A stretch of 44,703 nt of DNA. Source: Pseudomonadota bacterium (lineage in GTDB: Bacteria > Pseudomonadota > Alphaproteobacteria > Micavibrionales > Micavibrionaceae). Shown here piece by piece: positions 26,074 to 36,014 of this stretch. Under the pieces are notes generated by a model, which did no database searches, was not told the DNA's origin, and saw only the letters and a list, made by a program, of their open reading frames with translations. Position numbers and translations under genes: made by a program. The stretch is from the NCBI GenBank assembly GCA_963204825.1, contig CAUJHN010000158.1, positions 1-44,703 on the forward strand. Direction: 5' to 3'. Each line of letters starts with the position of its first letter. The stretch's first letter is position 1.

Positions 26074-27006
26074 TTAAAATTTATCGGAAGTCGGGTCTTC
26101 TGCGTGCGAAAGTCCCCATAATTTGTAATGCTCTGAATCTTCGCTCCAGTTTTCGCGCACTTTCACGAACAATTTTAAATGCACGCGACGGCCCATGATT
26201 TCTTCCAGCTCGACGCGGGATTGCGCGCCGATTTTTCCGATCATCTCTCCACCCTTGCCAAGAATGATTTTCTTCTGCCCTTCGCGGGCGACGAAAACAA
26301 CCTGATCGATCTTTGCGCTGCCGTCTTCGAACTCTTCCCATTTTTCCGTTTCGACCGTGATATCGTAAGGGATTTCGTCATGCACGGCGCGGAACAGTTT
26401 TTCACGCGTGATTTCCGCCGCGAGCAGGCGCATCGGCATATCGCTCATCTGGTCTTCGGGATAGTGGAACGCGCCTTCCGGCATCATTTTCGCGACATGT
26501 CTGACCACATCGTTCACGCCGTCGTTATTGCGCGCGGAAATCATGAAGGTCGCCTCGAAATCCATCGCCTGGTTCAGGACCGTTGCCAGCTCCAGCAGTT
26601 TCGGCCGCGCCACTTCATCGATCTTGTTCAGGATTAAAATGTATTTTTTTCCTGTGACGTTTTTCAACCGGTCTATGATCGTGCGCACAGGGCGTGAAAA
26701 ACCCTTCGCGGCGTCAACAACGAACAGGACGAGATCCGAATCTGAAAGTCCGTTCCATGCCGCCGCGACAATCGCTTTCTCCATGCGGTCGTTGCCCGGT
26801 TTGAACAGGCCCGGCGTATCGACGAAAATAATCTGGCTATTGCCTTCGACAACAATCCCAAGAACCCGCGTTCTGGTTGTCTGGACCTTGCTTGAAACAA
26901 TGGAAATCTTTTCACCGACGGCCGCGTTGATAAATGTCGACTTTCCGGCGTTCGGCGCGCCGATGATGATCGCAAAACCACAACGTTGGACATCACCGCT
27001 GCTCAT
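26074..27006 (-). CDS. era: GTPase Era
   Basis: 310 residues. Era is an essential GTPase that binds the 3' end of 16S rRNA during small-subunit assembly. It has a P-loop GAPNAGKST (16-24), a switch region FVDTPGLF, NKID for guanine recognition and a C-terminal KH domain (GKGGEMIGKIG, then RVHLKLFVKVRENW). It overlaps the rnc stop by 4 bases (ATGA), as part of the rsh-DUF2062-acpS-lepB-rnc-era run. recO, which often follows era in this cluster, is not downstream here. Confidence 0.97.
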   Translation of the reverse strand: MSSGDVQRCGFAIIIGAPNAGKSTFINAAVGEKISIVSSKVQTTRTRVLGIVVEGNSQIIFVDTPGLFKPGNDRMEKAIVAAAWNGLSDSDLVLFVVDAAKGFSRPVRTIIDRLKNVTGKKYILILNKIDEVARPKLLELATVLNQAMDFEATFMISARNNDGVNDVVRHVAKMMPEGAFHYPEDQMSDMPMRLLAAEITREKLFRAVHDEIPYDITVETEKWEEFEDGSAKIDQVVFVAREGQKKIILGKGGEMIGKIGAQSRVELEEIMGRRVHLKLFVKVRENWSEDSEHYKLWGLSHAEDPTSDKF

Positions 27007-27680
27007 GCGCTCCCCTTCAACTGACGCAGCATCAAAGAAGCCGCCGCCTTTTCCGCCTGCCGGCGCGATGATCCTTCCGCGCTGACGGGATCGCGGCCTT
27101 TTACGCGCACTTCGATCTCAAACAAAGGGGCGTGGTCCGGGCCGGAACGGTTGACGATCTCATAGTCCGGCAAAGGTAAGCCTCTCGCCTGCACCCATTC
27201 CTGCAATTCTGTTTTCGGATCCTGCTGCGCTTCGGATACGGTCAGAAGATAATCCGCCCAGAGCCGTAAAATAAGCTCCCGCGCCGCGTCCAGCCCGCCA
27301 TCGAGGAATATGGCGCCGAGCACAGCTTCCATGGCGTCGGATAAAATATTTTCATTCGCCGCGCCGCCGGACATTCTCTCCGCTTCAGACAGGATGATGT
27401 AGTCCCCAAGCGTCACGCCTGCGCCAATCACGGCCAGCATGCGGCCTTGCACCAGGGCGGAATGTCTTTTCGCGAGGTTGCCTTCATTTTCATCGGGGAA
27501 TTTTTTGAACAGAGCTTCGGCCATCACCAGGTTTAAAACCCTGTCGCCCAGGAATTCAATGCGCTCGTTATTGGACGCCCCTTTGCTGGAATGGGTAAGC
27601 GCCTGTTCCAGATAGGCGCGCATCTTAAAGCGGTAGCCAAGCTTTGCTTCAAGCTCGGCAAAGTCTGGAAGACCGCTCAC
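27003..27680 (-). CDS. rnc: Ribonuclease III
   Basis: 225 residues from a GTG at 27680. It cuts double-stranded RNA, including rRNA precursors. The signature RIEFLGDRVLNLVMAE and the DAMEAVLGAIFLDGG metal-binding region are intact, and a C-terminal double-stranded RNA-binding domain follows (~155-225). The GTG is chosen because it overlaps the lepB stop as GTGA, has GGAG upstream and begins right at the family N-terminus. A longer ATG frame from 27758 would run 80 bases into lepB. It is coupled to both lepB and era. Confidence 0.95.
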   Translation of the reverse strand: MSGLPDFAELEAKLGYRFKMRAYLEQALTHSSKGASNNERIEFLGDRVLNLVMAEALFKKFPDENEGNLAKRHSALVQGRMLAVIGAGVTLGDYIILSEAERMSGGAANENILSDAMEAVLGAIFLDGGLDAARELILRLWADYLLTVSEAQQDPKTELQEWVQARGLPLPDYEIVNRSGPDHAPLFEIEVRVKGRDPVSAEGSSRRQAEKAAASLMLRQLKGSA

Positions 27681-28504
27681 TGCGCCGACTCCGGCGGACG
27701 AACGGGCCCGATAGTATTCAGGATGCGGCCGTAGCGTACGGCTGAAAACCACGTCCATGGCTTGTAAAAATTGGCTGTCTCATCAATGGAAAAGAACAGT
27801 ATGTCCGCGCGCCCAACCAGATTTTCCGCCGGCACGAACCCCACAGTTTCCGGCACGCGGCTATCCAGCGAATTATCACGATTGTCGCCCATCATGAAAT
27901 AATGGCCTTCGGGCACGACATATTCTTTGGTGTTGTCCAGATCTTCAGAATCCGATTCTTCATAAATTTTATGCATCACCCCGCCCGGCAGGGTTTCGAT
28001 GTATTCCATCATCGTTTCGTTCCCGCCTTCCGGCGCGCCGATACGCTCCATCCCGACAGGTTCGCGATCGACCATCTTCCCGTTGATATACAGGCGACCT
28101 TCCTTCACTTGAATCCGGTCGCCGGGGAGTCCTATTAACCTTTTTATGTAATCGATGGAAGGGTTCGGGGGCTGGCGGAATACAATGACATCGCCGCGCT
28201 TTGGTTCTTTGGCAAACACGCGGCCTTTGAAATCGGCCACGCCGAACGGAAAGGAATATTTGCTGTACCCATAGGATGTCTTGGAAACGAACAGGTAGTC
28301 GCCGATCTGCAACGTCGGTAACATGGAGCCCGAAGGGATGTTAAACGGCTCGAAAAAGAATGTACGGATGAAGAGCGCCAAAAGAATGGCCAGCACGGCT
28401 GTTTTGAAAAATTCGCCGGCGCCCTCTTCTTTTTCGGGGATCGTCTCTTCTTTGGGAAGTGTGTTATCGGTGTTCTGCAAAGCGCTATCCTCTTGTCCGA
28501 CCAT
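27677..28504 (-). CDS. lepB: Signal peptidase I
   Basis: 275 residues. It removes signal peptides from exported proteins at the inner membrane. A 30-residue charged cytoplasmic tail precedes one membrane segment (~33-50, KTAVLAILLALFIRTFFF). The catalytic Ser60 is in PSGSMLPTL and the general base Lys121 in YIKRLIGLPGD. Box E MGDNRDNSLDSR is present. The order acpS-lepB-rnc-era is conserved in alphaproteobacteria. Confidence 0.97.
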   Translation of the reverse strand: MVGQEDSALQNTDNTLPKEETIPEKEEGAGEFFKTAVLAILLALFIRTFFFEPFNIPSGSMLPTLQIGDYLFVSKTSYGYSKYSFPFGVADFKGRVFAKEPKRGDVIVFRQPPNPSIDYIKRLIGLPGDRIQVKEGRLYINGKMVDREPVGMERIGAPEGGNETMMEYIETLPGGVMHKIYEESDSEDLDNTKEYVVPEGHYFMMGDNRDNSLDSRVPETVGFVPAENLVGRADILFFSIDETANFYKPWTWFSAVRYGRILNTIGPVRPPESAQ

Positions 28505-28539
28505 CCTTTTAACGAATATCGGGATGAATTACCAGAGGA

Positions 28540-28950
28540 CTAAGCCCCCGGCACGGCTTCTATCACCACATGCGCTTGAACGGTCGGCGGCTCGTCGGTC
28601 AGGGTCAGATGAAGCTGGGCAACCATGCCGGCCGGGGTCAGCGCCCTCAGCCGTTCCAGCGCCCCGCCCGTCAGGACCAGCGTAGGCTTGCCCGCATAGT
28701 CATTCACAACCCCAATGTCTTTTATGAAAACACCGTGCGAAAAGCCGGTGCCGAGCGCCTTCGAACAGGCCTCCTTAGCGGCAAACCGTTTGGCATAGGT
28801 GGCGATATGCGTGCCCGCGCCTCGGCGGCGTTCCGCTTTTGCGCGCTCCTCTTCGGTAAAACAGCGTTTGATAAACCGTTCGCCGAAACGCTCCATCACC
28901 TTGCCCAGCCTGCCAACGTCCAAAATATCAGAACCGATGCCGATAATCAT
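28540..28950 (-). CDS. acpS: Holo-[acyl-carrier-protein] synthase
   Basis: 136 residues. It moves the phosphopantetheine arm from coenzyme A to acyl carrier protein, which switches on fatty acid synthesis. [15 protein letters not shown] carries the metal-binding aspartate (Asp8), and [16 protein letters not shown] the glutamate and CoA-binding lysines. It overlaps the DUF2062 gene upstream by 4 bases (ATGA) and precedes lepB by 35 bases. Confidence 0.95.
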   Translation of the reverse strand: MIIGIGSDILDVGRLGKVMERFGERFIKRCFTEEERAKAERRRGAGTHIATYAKRFAAKEACSKALGTGFSHGVFIKDIGVVNDYAGKPTLVLTGGALERLRALTPAGMVAQLHLTLTDEPPTVQAHVVIEAVPGA

Positions 28951-29570
28951 TCTGTCTGCCCCGTCACTTCGACAACTTCCTGATGCAGATTTCTTTCTAT
29001 GCGCAAACGTCTGGCTGCGCGCGCGCCTTTCACCATGTAGTAGAAAGGATAATAAAACAGCGGAAAAGTGGCGAGGCCCATCGTATATCCGCCGATCAGC
29101 GTCGGCAGAAGGTATTTTTTAAAATTCGCGGACAGAAGGTCCATCGTCACATTTCCATGCAGGATACTTTTCAAAAAGGCGCTGAAAGTCGCGTGCGTGC
29201 CTTCTACGGCCTGCAGCATATCCGTATGTCCCGTGGCTATGAACAACGCCTTGCCTACATGGTATGAAATCACCATCAGCATGGGTGTCGTCCATGGATT
29301 GCCAAGGGCCGAACCGATGAACGCTGCAATCCAGTTGGTGCGCGTAACCCAGCAAAAAATAGCGCATTGAAGCAAGTGCGTGCCGAACGTCGGCGTCCAG
29401 GAGACAAGACAGCCAAAAGCCAGTCCCGCGGCGATGGAATGTTCGCTGGCGGGTATGCGCACGGTTCTGTGCTTGTAATAATTCGCAAGGCGCTTAAAGC
29501 CCATCTCCGGCCAGAGCAGGTTCTTGACTTTTTTCCAACTGGATTGCTTGTCGCGGCGTTTAAATAACAT
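28947..29570 (-). CDS. DUF2062 membrane protein
   Basis: 207 residues from the ATG at 29570; a TTG at 29588 would add six residues. It has a basic N-terminus ([20 protein letters not shown]), then the DUF2062 core [24 protein letters not shown] and GNPWTTPML with three to four membrane segments (~55-75, 80-100, ~150-185) and a charged tail. The family is widespread and poorly understood. Here it is inserted between rsh and acpS, and overlaps acpS by 4 bases, so it is expressed with them. Confidence 0.88.
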   Translation of the reverse strand: MLFKRRDKQSSWKKVKNLLWPEMGFKRLANYYKHRTVRIPASEHSIAAGLAFGCLVSWTPTFGTHLLQCAIFCWVTRTNWIAAFIGSALGNPWTTPMLMVISYHVGKALFIATGHTDMLQAVEGTHATFSAFLKSILHGNVTMDLLSANFKKYLLPTLIGGYTMGLATFPLFYYPFYYMVKGARAARRLRIERNLHQEVVEVTGQTE

Positions 29571-29613
29571 GCGGCTTCGTTCTAGCAAATGAGGGGGGAC
29601 CTGTCCATCCGGA

Positions 29614-31776
29614 CTACCGGCCTCTTGCCCGCTCTACGGACGATATTTGCGGCGTGGCGCGCAAGGCCGCGATAATGTTGCTTAAATGGCGCGTATCATG
29701 GACATAGACGTCCAGCAGCATGTCCCAGAAATCCATGGTTCGGTTGACGATTTTCAGGTTCGTAATATTGCCGCCGTTCTTTCCGATCACAGTGGTAAGG
29801 GCCGCGAGCGCGCCGGATTCATTCGTGATCGTTACTTCCAGGCGGCCGACATGAGCCTCGGGAGAATCCGGCCCTTCGCCCCAGGAAACGTCGATCCAGC
29901 GTTCTGGCGTGTCCGCGAAAGTCTCCAGCGTTTCGCAATCGATCGTATGAATGGTGACGCCCTTGCCCGTTGTGACAATGCCGACTATGCGGTCACCCGG
30001 CAGAGGGTGGCAGCATCTTGCGAAATGCACGGCCATGCCCGGAATAAGACCCTTGATAGGCATGGGCTTGCCGTCGTCGGGGCGTTTGGCATAGGTAACC
30101 TTGTCAGGGTCGTTTTCCTTTGCGGCGACGGCCGCCTCCGTCTTGTGCGCGGGGAAAATCGTCCGGAATACGTCTTTCGCGATGAAATGCCCCGACCCGA
30201 TATTGGCGAAAATATCGTCTACGTCGTCGACCCGCATTTGTGCAACGATCCCGGCCACCGCCTTATCCGTATAATCATATCCTTCCTGCTGGAAGATTTT
30301 CTTCAGCATCGCCTGCCCCAGCGTGATGTATTCATTGCGCTGCTGCTGACGTATGAAACGGCGGATATGCGATCTTGCTTTACCCGTGACGACGAAACGC
30401 TCCCATGTCGGCGAAGGCGTCTGCGTTTTCGACGTGATGATTTCTACCTGATCGCCGTTTTGCAATTTCGTATTAAGCGGCGCGATACGCCCGTTTATTT
30501 TGGATCCGACGCATTTATCGCCCACGCCCGAATGCACGGCATAAGCGAAGTCGACCGGCGTCGCGCCGTTTGGAAGCTCAACCAGATCGCCCTTTGGTGA
30601 AAAAACATAGACCTGATCGGCGAAGAGTTCGAGTTTCGTGTTCTCTAGAAAATCCTCTGGCTTGGATTCCTGCTCCATGATTTCGAGAAGCTCCCGCAGC
30701 CAGCGGAATTTCTTCATGTCTTTTAAATCCGCGCCCGACGCGCCCTGCTTGTAGGACCAGTGCGCGGCCACGCCCAGATCGGCTTCATAGTGCATGTCCG
30801 CCGTTCTTATCTGAATTTCGATGCGATGGTTTTCAGGGCCCAGAACCGTTGTGTGAATGGAGCGATAGCCGTTTGGTTTCGGCGTCGAAATAAAGTCCTT
30901 GAAGCGTCCCGGCACGACGGGAAAATTGGAGTGGATGACGCCAAGCACATGATAGCATTCTTCAACGCTGTCCACGACGATGCGGAACGCCATAATGTCG
31001 GACAATTGTTCAAAGGCAACGTTCTTACGCTGCATCTTTTTCCAAATGGAATACCGCGTCTTTTCCCGTCCCGTGACTTCGGCATCGATCTTGGAATCCT
31101 TCATAAGCTTTTCAAGATGGCCGATGACCTTCTTAACGACGTCGTTGCCTTCCTTGCGCAGGAAGTTCTGACGCGCGTTGATGCTTTCCCGCGCTTCGGG
31201 ATTGAGGAAGGAAAACGCAAGATCTTCCAGCTCCTCCTTCACCTTGTGCATGCCGATGCGTTCTGCAAGGGGGGCATAAATATCCAGTGTTTCGCGCGCG
31301 ATGCGGCGCTGCTTGTCGGGATTCTTGAAGGCGCCGAGCGTCCTCATATTATGCAGCCTGTCGGCCAGCTTGACCAGAAGGACGCGAATATCTTCAGACA
31401 TCGCCAGTACAAGCTTCCTGAAATTCTCCGCCTGCTTGCCCTCAACCGTCTGGCTTTCGATTTTGGTCAGCTTGGAAACGCCGTTGACGAGGTCCGCGAC
31501 CTCCTTCCCGAATTTTGTGGACAGTTCTTTATAGGTCGCGGGCGTATCTTCCAGCGTATCGTGCAGGATGGCGGTCAAAATCGTTGCCTGATCCATTTTC
31601 ATGTCGGCAAGAATGCCTGCGACTTCCAACGGGTGGGTATAATAAGGCTCCCCGCTTGCCCGCGTCTGGCCTTCATGCATCGTTTTTGCGAATGCGGCGG
31701 CGCTTTCGATGATTTCGCCATCGAAGTCGGGATTATAGGTTTTCACCTGATCGAGGAGCTGCTCTGCGACGGCCAT
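29614..31776 (-). CDS. Bifunctional (p)ppGpp synthetase/hydrolase, RelA/SpoT homologue
   Basis: 720 residues, the single long RSH enzyme typical of alphaproteobacteria. The N-terminal HD hydrolase is intact (YTHPLEVA with His48, LHDTLEDTP with His72-Asp73). The synthetase domain follows (~235-345; FRIVVDS, GRFKDFISTPKPNGYRSIHT, EIQIRT), so both making and removing the alarmone is expected. A TGS domain (~390-450, VYVFSPKGDLVELPNGAT) and a C-terminal ACT domain (~640-720) complete the regulatory half. The terminator at 31946-31972 after rpoZ separates it from rpoZ. A symbol of rsh, relA or spoT could all be used. Confidence 0.96.
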   Translation of the reverse strand: MAVAEQLLDQVKTYNPDFDGEIIESAAAFAKTMHEGQTRASGEPYYTHPLEVAGILADMKMDQATILTAILHDTLEDTPATYKELSTKFGKEVADLVNGVSKLTKIESQTVEGKQAENFRKLVLAMSEDIRVLLVKLADRLHNMRTLGAFKNPDKQRRIARETLDIYAPLAERIGMHKVKEELEDLAFSFLNPEARESINARQNFLRKEGNDVVKKVIGHLEKLMKDSKIDAEVTGREKTRYSIWKKMQRKNVAFEQLSDIMAFRIVVDSVEECYHVLGVIHSNFPVVPGRFKDFISTPKPNGYRSIHTTVLGPENHRIEIQIRTADMHYEADLGVAAHWSYKQGASGADLKDMKKFRWLRELLEIMEQESKPEDFLENTKLELFADQVYVFSPKGDLVELPNGATPVDFAYAVHSGVGDKCVGSKINGRIAPLNTKLQNGDQVEIITSKTQTPSPTWERFVVTGKARSHIRRFIRQQQRNEYITLGQAMLKKIFQQEGYDYTDKAVAGIVAQMRVDDVDDIFANIGSGHFIAKDVFRTIFPAHKTEAAVAAKENDPDKVTYAKRPDDGKPMPIKGLIPGMAVHFARCCHPLPGDRIVGIVTTGKGVTIHTIDCETLETFADTPERWIDVSWGEGPDSPEAHVGRLEVTITNESGALAALTTVIGKNGGNITNLKIVNRTMDFWDMLLDVYVHDTRHLSNIIAALRATPQISSVERARGR

Positions 31777-31945
31777 CTATACGCGCTTGTCTTTCCTAAA
31801 CGATTGATTCTTATCTTAAAAATTTAGCATGCCTTGCCCCTGAACGCACGGCTTTTAAAATCCATGCAAGGGGACTGCAGCATAGCTTTGGGAATAATAA
31901 CAAACCCTTAACAAAATATGGATCCATGGTTGAGATTGACAATGA

Positions 31946-31972
31946 AAAAGGCCGAATTTTCATCGGCCTTTT
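31946..31972 (-). terminator. Rho-independent terminator after rpoZ
   Basis: AAAAGGCCGA and TCGGCCTTTT form a ten-base stem around a short AT loop, with A/T runs on both sides, so it can work in both directions. It lies 28 bases after the rpoZ stop. Confidence 0.9.
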
Positions 31973-32000
31973 CAATATATCCTGATCTGATGGAGATGGC

Positions 32001-32399
32001 TTACTCTTCGTCCGCCACGTCCGCTCCGGCCATATCTTCCAGGCCTGGCTCAGCGTCTTCTTCTTCGTCATCGTCAGCATCCATGCTGAAGGAGCCCGCG
32101 CCGCGCGCCATGGCTTTCCATTCTTCTTCGCCTTCCATGGAATCGACAACGTCTTCGCCGTCGTCATCCATAGCGATGATGCGCTGCTTACCGCGGATGA
32201 TTTCTTCCTTCAATTCTTCGATATTCACGGTTTCGTCGGCGATTTCGCGAAGCGCCACGACCGGGTTCTTGTCATTGTCGCGATCCAGCGTTAAAGCCGC
32301 GCCGGAACCGATTTTACGGGCGCGCTGCGCCGCAACCATAACGAGTTCGAAGCGGTTTGGGATTTTTTCGATGCAGTCTTCAACGGTAACGCGGGCCAT
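32001..32399 (-). CDS. rpoZ: RNA polymerase omega subunit
   Basis: 132 residues from the ATG at 32399, which follows AAGGATGTTTC. Omega helps assemble the polymerase and forms part of a ppGpp-binding site, which suits its place just upstream of the (p)ppGpp enzyme gene. The N-terminal ~70 residues are typical ([40 protein letters not shown]). The last ~40 residues are a strongly acidic tail ([16 protein letters not shown]). The longer frame to 32459 is rejected. Confidence 0.95.
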   Translation of the reverse strand: MARVTVEDCIEKIPNRFELVMVAAQRARKIGSGAALTLDRDNDKNPVVALREIADETVNIEELKEEIIRGKQRIIAMDDDGEDVVDSMEGEEEWKAMARGAGSFSMDADDDEEEDAEPGLEDMAGADVADEE

Positions 32400-32585
32400 G
32401 AAACATCCTTTTTCGGTGAAATTCCAGCAAGGTATAGGGGGATTTCGTATGGCTTGCAACTTTTTTGTAACGAAGCGGAACTAAATGAAATTGGTGTCGT
32501 TGGAGGATGGACTTTATAGATATTTCATATATAAGTTATATCTAATATTATCATGACACGATTCTAAAAAACCCAGGAAAATATT

Positions 32586-33203
32586 ATGGTAAAAAAAATT
32601 GAGGGAGAGGGTGTTCTTCCGTTTTACGCTGAAGACAAGGTCGCGCTGTTCATCGACGGCTCAAATCTCTATGCCGCCGCCAAAAGCCTTGATTTCGACA
32701 TTGATTACCGCAAGCTTTTGAGCTGGGGCGCTTCCTGCGGGCGTCTCGTCCGGGCTTTTTACTATACCGCGCTCATCGAAGATACGGATTATTCGCCTAT
32801 CCGGCCGCTGGTCGACTGGCTGGATTATAACGGCTATACGATGGTCACGAAGCCGACCAAGGAATTCGTGGACTCCCAGGGCCGCCGAAAAATCAAAGGC
32901 AACATGGATATTGAACTTGCCATCGATGTCATGGAAATGGCGGAGCGCGTAGATCACATCATCCTGTTTTCCGGTGACGGCGATTTTCGCCGCCTGCTGG
33001 AAGCCGTGCAAAGAAAAGGCGTCCGCGTGACGGTTGTCAGCACAATTCAATCCAACCCACCGATGGTTGCCGACGAACTTCGCCGTCAGGCCGACTTCTT
33101 TTTGGATTTGGAGAACTTGCGCGGTGCGATCGCACGGGACGCTTCCTCAGGCCGCGCCAACCCTATTGAGGGAGAAGGCGGCATAAGCAATCAGGCCCAC
33201 TGA
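32586..33203 (+). CDS. NYN-domain (LabA/DUF88-like) putative RNase
   Basis: 205 residues. The NYN fold is a PIN-like nuclease domain. Metal-binding acidic residues are visible in FIDGSNLYAAAK (Asp24), KGNMDIELAIDVM and LFSGDGDFRRLLEAV, so nuclease activity is plausible. By family knowledge, LabA-like proteins act on RNA, but the target is unknown. The start follows AGGAAAATATT. It is convergent with the chemoreceptor gene, with only two bases between the stop codons. Confidence 0.88.
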   Translation: MVKKIEGEGVLPFYAEDKVALFIDGSNLYAAAKSLDFDIDYRKLLSWGASCGRLVRAFYYTALIEDTDYSPIRPLVDWLDYNGYTMVTKPTKEFVDSQGRRKIKGNMDIELAIDVMEMAERVDHIILFSGDGDFRRLLEAVQRKGVRVTVVSTIQSNPPMVADELRRQADFFLDLENLRGAIARDASSGRANPIEGEGGISNQAH

Positions 33204-33205
33204 TA

Positions 33206-35413
33206 TTATTCCGCAGCCATAGGCAAATCAGCTCTGACTTTCGGAGATTGTTCCGCATCCCCGCGGATATCGCCAAGGAAACGGCTTACCTGCTCGCGCA
33301 GGTCGCGAGAAAGATGCGAAAGCTCATTCGCAGCCTGCAATACGGTTTTTGAAGCTTCGCCTGTTTCATAGGCGTTCTCCTGGACCGTTACGATATTCTG
33401 CGAAACCTGCTGCGTGCCTGTGGACGCTTCCGTAACGTTACGGCCGATCTCCCTTGTTGCAGCATTTTGTTCTTCAACGGCGGCCGTTACAGAATTTGTG
33501 GCTTCGTCGATGTTCTGAACATTGCGTATGATCTTGTCCATCGCGTGGACGCTGCTGTTGATCGCATTTTGAATTTTGGACACGCGATCCCCGATTTCTT
33601 CGGTTTTTTGGGCCGTCTCATTGGCAAGCTTCTTAACTTCGTCGGCGACGACGGCAAATCCTTTTCCGGCTTCACCGGCGCGCGCGGCCTCGATCGTCGC
33701 ATTCAGTGCCAGAAGATTGGTCTGTTCCGCAATTTCCTTGATGGCGCCGACCACTTCACCGACGGAAACCGCCATTTCCTGAAGATTTTTAACTTCCTTG
33801 CTCGTAATTTGTGCTTCCGTGGCAGCGGTATTCGCCATCGTCGCGACCGTATTTATCTGCTGCGAAATCTCCGCGGCGGATGCGGCCAGTTCTTCGGTTG
33901 CCGCGGCTACGGTCTGCACGTTGGCATCGGCCTCGGTCGCGGCTGCGGCCACGGCGCTGCTGATCTCGGATGTACGCTCGGACGCCCCGGTCATTTTGGC
34001 CGCCATCTGTTGCATTTGCTGTGAGGAAGAACTTAAAGACAGGATGATATTGGAGGTTCTCTGATCGAAATCGTCCGCCAGACGGTGCATCGCTTCTCTC
34101 TTTTCCTGCTCGGTCCGTGCTTTTTGCTTTTCCTGCTCGGCGGACAAGCGCTCCATCTCTATGGCGTTTTCCTTGAACACTTGGACTGCTTTGGCCATAT
34201 CGCCAAGCTCGTCATGACGCTCTAGGCCAGGAATGACAACAGCGTTGTCTCCATCTGCCAGCTTTTTCATGGTTTCAACCATACGCTTGATCGCTTTTGT
34301 CAAGGCGCCTGCATACAACGCGGAAATCAGCGCAACAACAAGAAGAATAGCAAGAGAACATATAATTGAAAACTTCTGTACTTCTTTGAACGGTATGATC
34401 ACTTCATCGAGAAGCTTTTCCGTTACCATGGCCCATTTGACCCCCTCAAATTCAAAAGGGCGGTAAGTCGTAACGGCTTCTTCCTTTGTATGTTCATCAA
34501 TATCGACGAATACGCCTGTTTCACCGTTGAGTGCGCGTATAACAGCATCTTCCTCTATTTTCATTTTGAGCGTCGTGGGCTCCTTCTCAAACGCATAATC
34601 TGTGCGCATCAAATGATCCATTCCCACGAGATACGAAGCCGCAGTCTTGCCGAGGTCGCTCATATCCTTGAACATGTCGTTTATTTTCCCCGCAGGCATC
34701 TGAAACGCCAGAACACCTAGGAATTGACCGTTTTCATCCATCACCGGCGTGGAAATAAAACTCGCAGGCACATTATTGCTGGGCGCATATTCGCGAAAAT
34801 CGTACAAATGCACATTGCCGTCCTTGGGATCGGCCTTTGCGTCCGCAAAGGCTTTCGCAATATCCGAATCTTTCCAGGGACCGTTCAGCACGTTGGTCGC
34901 AAAATCACGCTCCTTGAACACGGTATAAACGATGTCCCCGTCTTTGTTGAACAGGAAGACATCGTAATATTCACGGAACTGTTGCAGCTTATGGAACCAG
35001 GGATGGTATTTCGCGTGCGCGGCCGAATAGGCGGACCCGTCCTGCGCGGCGTCTAGCTTGTCTTTCTCGCCGACTTTATTGGAATTGTCGTCTATATAAA
35101 GTTTTTGCAGCTGTTGGTCCGGCGCATATCCCAAAGCTTTGTAGCCTGCATCGAAATCGCGGATGGCATCGCGGACATAACCGTTATCGGAAAGCACGAC
35201 CAGTTCTTCCTTGATACTGGTGAGGTAATTTCGCAGCGCTTCCTCTTGCATAATCTGATCGGAGGCGAGGGCTGTTTGACTTGCCTGGAGACTATCTTTG
35301 TACATAAGATATTCTTGCAGCGCCGTTACAGCGGCAACATTGATCACCGTTAAGCCGATCATGATCAAAGGAAGTTTTTTGGAAATTTTCACGCGCGAAA
35401 GTGTGATAGACAT
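33206..35413 (-). CDS. Methyl-accepting chemotaxis protein
   Basis: 735 residues. Membrane segment 1 is at ~13-33. A large periplasmic sensor of ~310 residues follows (with [20 protein letters not shown] and [15 protein letters not shown], like a Cache domain). Segment 2 is at ~346-368, then a HAMP linker and the signalling coiled coil. The kinase-contact tip [21 protein letters not shown] is conserved at ~556-580. No CheR/CheB-binding pentapeptide is seen at the end (LPMAAE). The ligand is unknown; the Cache-like sensor suggests a small molecule. A stand-alone receptor gene with no chemotaxis kinase nearby. Confidence 0.95.
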   Translation of the reverse strand: MSITLSRVKISKKLPLIMIGLTVINVAAVTALQEYLMYKDSLQASQTALASDQIMQEEALRNYLTSIKEELVVLSDNGYVRDAIRDFDAGYKALGYAPDQQLQKLYIDDNSNKVGEKDKLDAAQDGSAYSAAHAKYHPWFHKLQQFREYYDVFLFNKDGDIVYTVFKERDFATNVLNGPWKDSDIAKAFADAKADPKDGNVHLYDFREYAPSNNVPASFISTPVMDENGQFLGVLAFQMPAGKINDMFKDMSDLGKTAASYLVGMDHLMRTDYAFEKEPTTLKMKIEEDAVIRALNGETGVFVDIDEHTKEEAVTTYRPFEFEGVKWAMVTEKLLDEVIIPFKEVQKFSIICSLAILLVVALISALYAGALTKAIKRMVETMKKLADGDNAVVIPGLERHDELGDMAKAVQVFKENAIEMERLSAEQEKQKARTEQEKREAMHRLADDFDQRTSNIILSLSSSSQQMQQMAAKMTGASERTSEISSAVAAAATEADANVQTVAAATEELAASAAEISQQINTVATMANTAATEAQITSKEVKNLQEMAVSVGEVVGAIKEIAEQTNLLALNATIEAARAGEAGKGFAVVADEVKKLANETAQKTEEIGDRVSKIQNAINSSVHAMDKIIRNVQNIDEATNSVTAAVEEQNAATREIGRNVTEASTGTQQVSQNIVTVQENAYETGEASKTVLQAANELSHLSRDLREQVSRFLGDIRGDAEQSPKVRADLPMAAE

Positions 35414-35607
35414 AGTATAGATGCCCCGATGAGAAATTGTTAAAAGCTATAAAGAAAAACTTAAACGAAATTATTTAATTCTACTTTAAGAGTTTGACTC
35501 ATACACATAATGGAAAACGGCGAAGAACGCAGGAAGTAGACAATAGTACAACAGGATTTTAAAATCACAAGCCGGGTTACAAAATTTAATATTGGCTTTT
35601 ATGAAAT

Positions 35608-35644
35608 AAAAAAAACCGGCTTCTTATGAAAGCCGGCTTTTTAT
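35608..35644 (-). terminator. Bidirectional terminator near the small exported protein gene
   Basis: CCGGCTT and AAGCCGG pair around TCTTATG, with A-rich and T-rich flanks on each side. It is about 15 bases beyond the stop of the gene ending at 35659. The stretch from 35414 to 35607, upstream of the chemoreceptor, is AT-rich and shows no other feature I can support. Confidence 0.85.
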
Positions 35645-35658
35645 TAGCATAAGCGCAA

Positions 35659-35946
35659 TTAGTTTTTGCGAGGCAGTCGCATTTCTTCGCGCATTGTTTT
35701 TCCCTGATTTTGCGTTGTCGTTTCCGCAGGAGTCTGATCACCGGCGGCGGGGGCGATTTTGGAAACATCTTCCGCAGATTGCGTATTGGTATTTGCCGCT
35801 TCAGCCGCCGGCATTTCTTCTGGCTGACCGGAACGTCCGGCTTGGTAGGATTTTGTGCCTTTGATCAGGCCTTGTGCAGCCATGGCAGGCGCCGCGATAA
35901 CAAGAGCGATAGCAATCATAAGTGTATGTTTTATAACGGATTTCAT
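35659..35946 (-). CDS. Small exported protein, 95 residues
   Basis: No family recognised. It starts with a clear signal peptide (MKSVIKHTLMIAIALVIAAPAMA, cut near AAQ). The mature part is polar and low complexity, rich in alanine, threonine, glutamine and glutamate, with no cysteine. The ATG at 35946 follows AAGGACTATCT. It lies between the porin gene upstream and its own terminator downstream; there are 68 bases between it and the porin stop, so they may be co-transcribed. Confidence 0.75.
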   Translation of the reverse strand: MKSVIKHTLMIAIALVIAAPAMAAQGLIKGTKSYQAGRSGQPEEMPAAEAANTNTQSAEDVSKIAPAAGDQTPAETTTQNQGKTMREEMRLPRKN

Positions 35947-36014
35947 AGATAGTCCTTTCAATGAGGAATGAAGTATGGAGGGTTTATAGAGCAAACCCTC
36001 CATAAAATCAATAA

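Noticed and set aside
27681-27758. A longer form of RNase III starting at ATG 27758
   Set aside because: It would overlap lepB by about 80 bases; the GTG at 27680 has a ribosome site and the usual family start.
30760-31827. A 355-residue open frame on the plus strand
   Set aside because: It is wholly antisense to the RelA/SpoT homologue, has no recognisable domain and reflects codon bias of the opposite gene.
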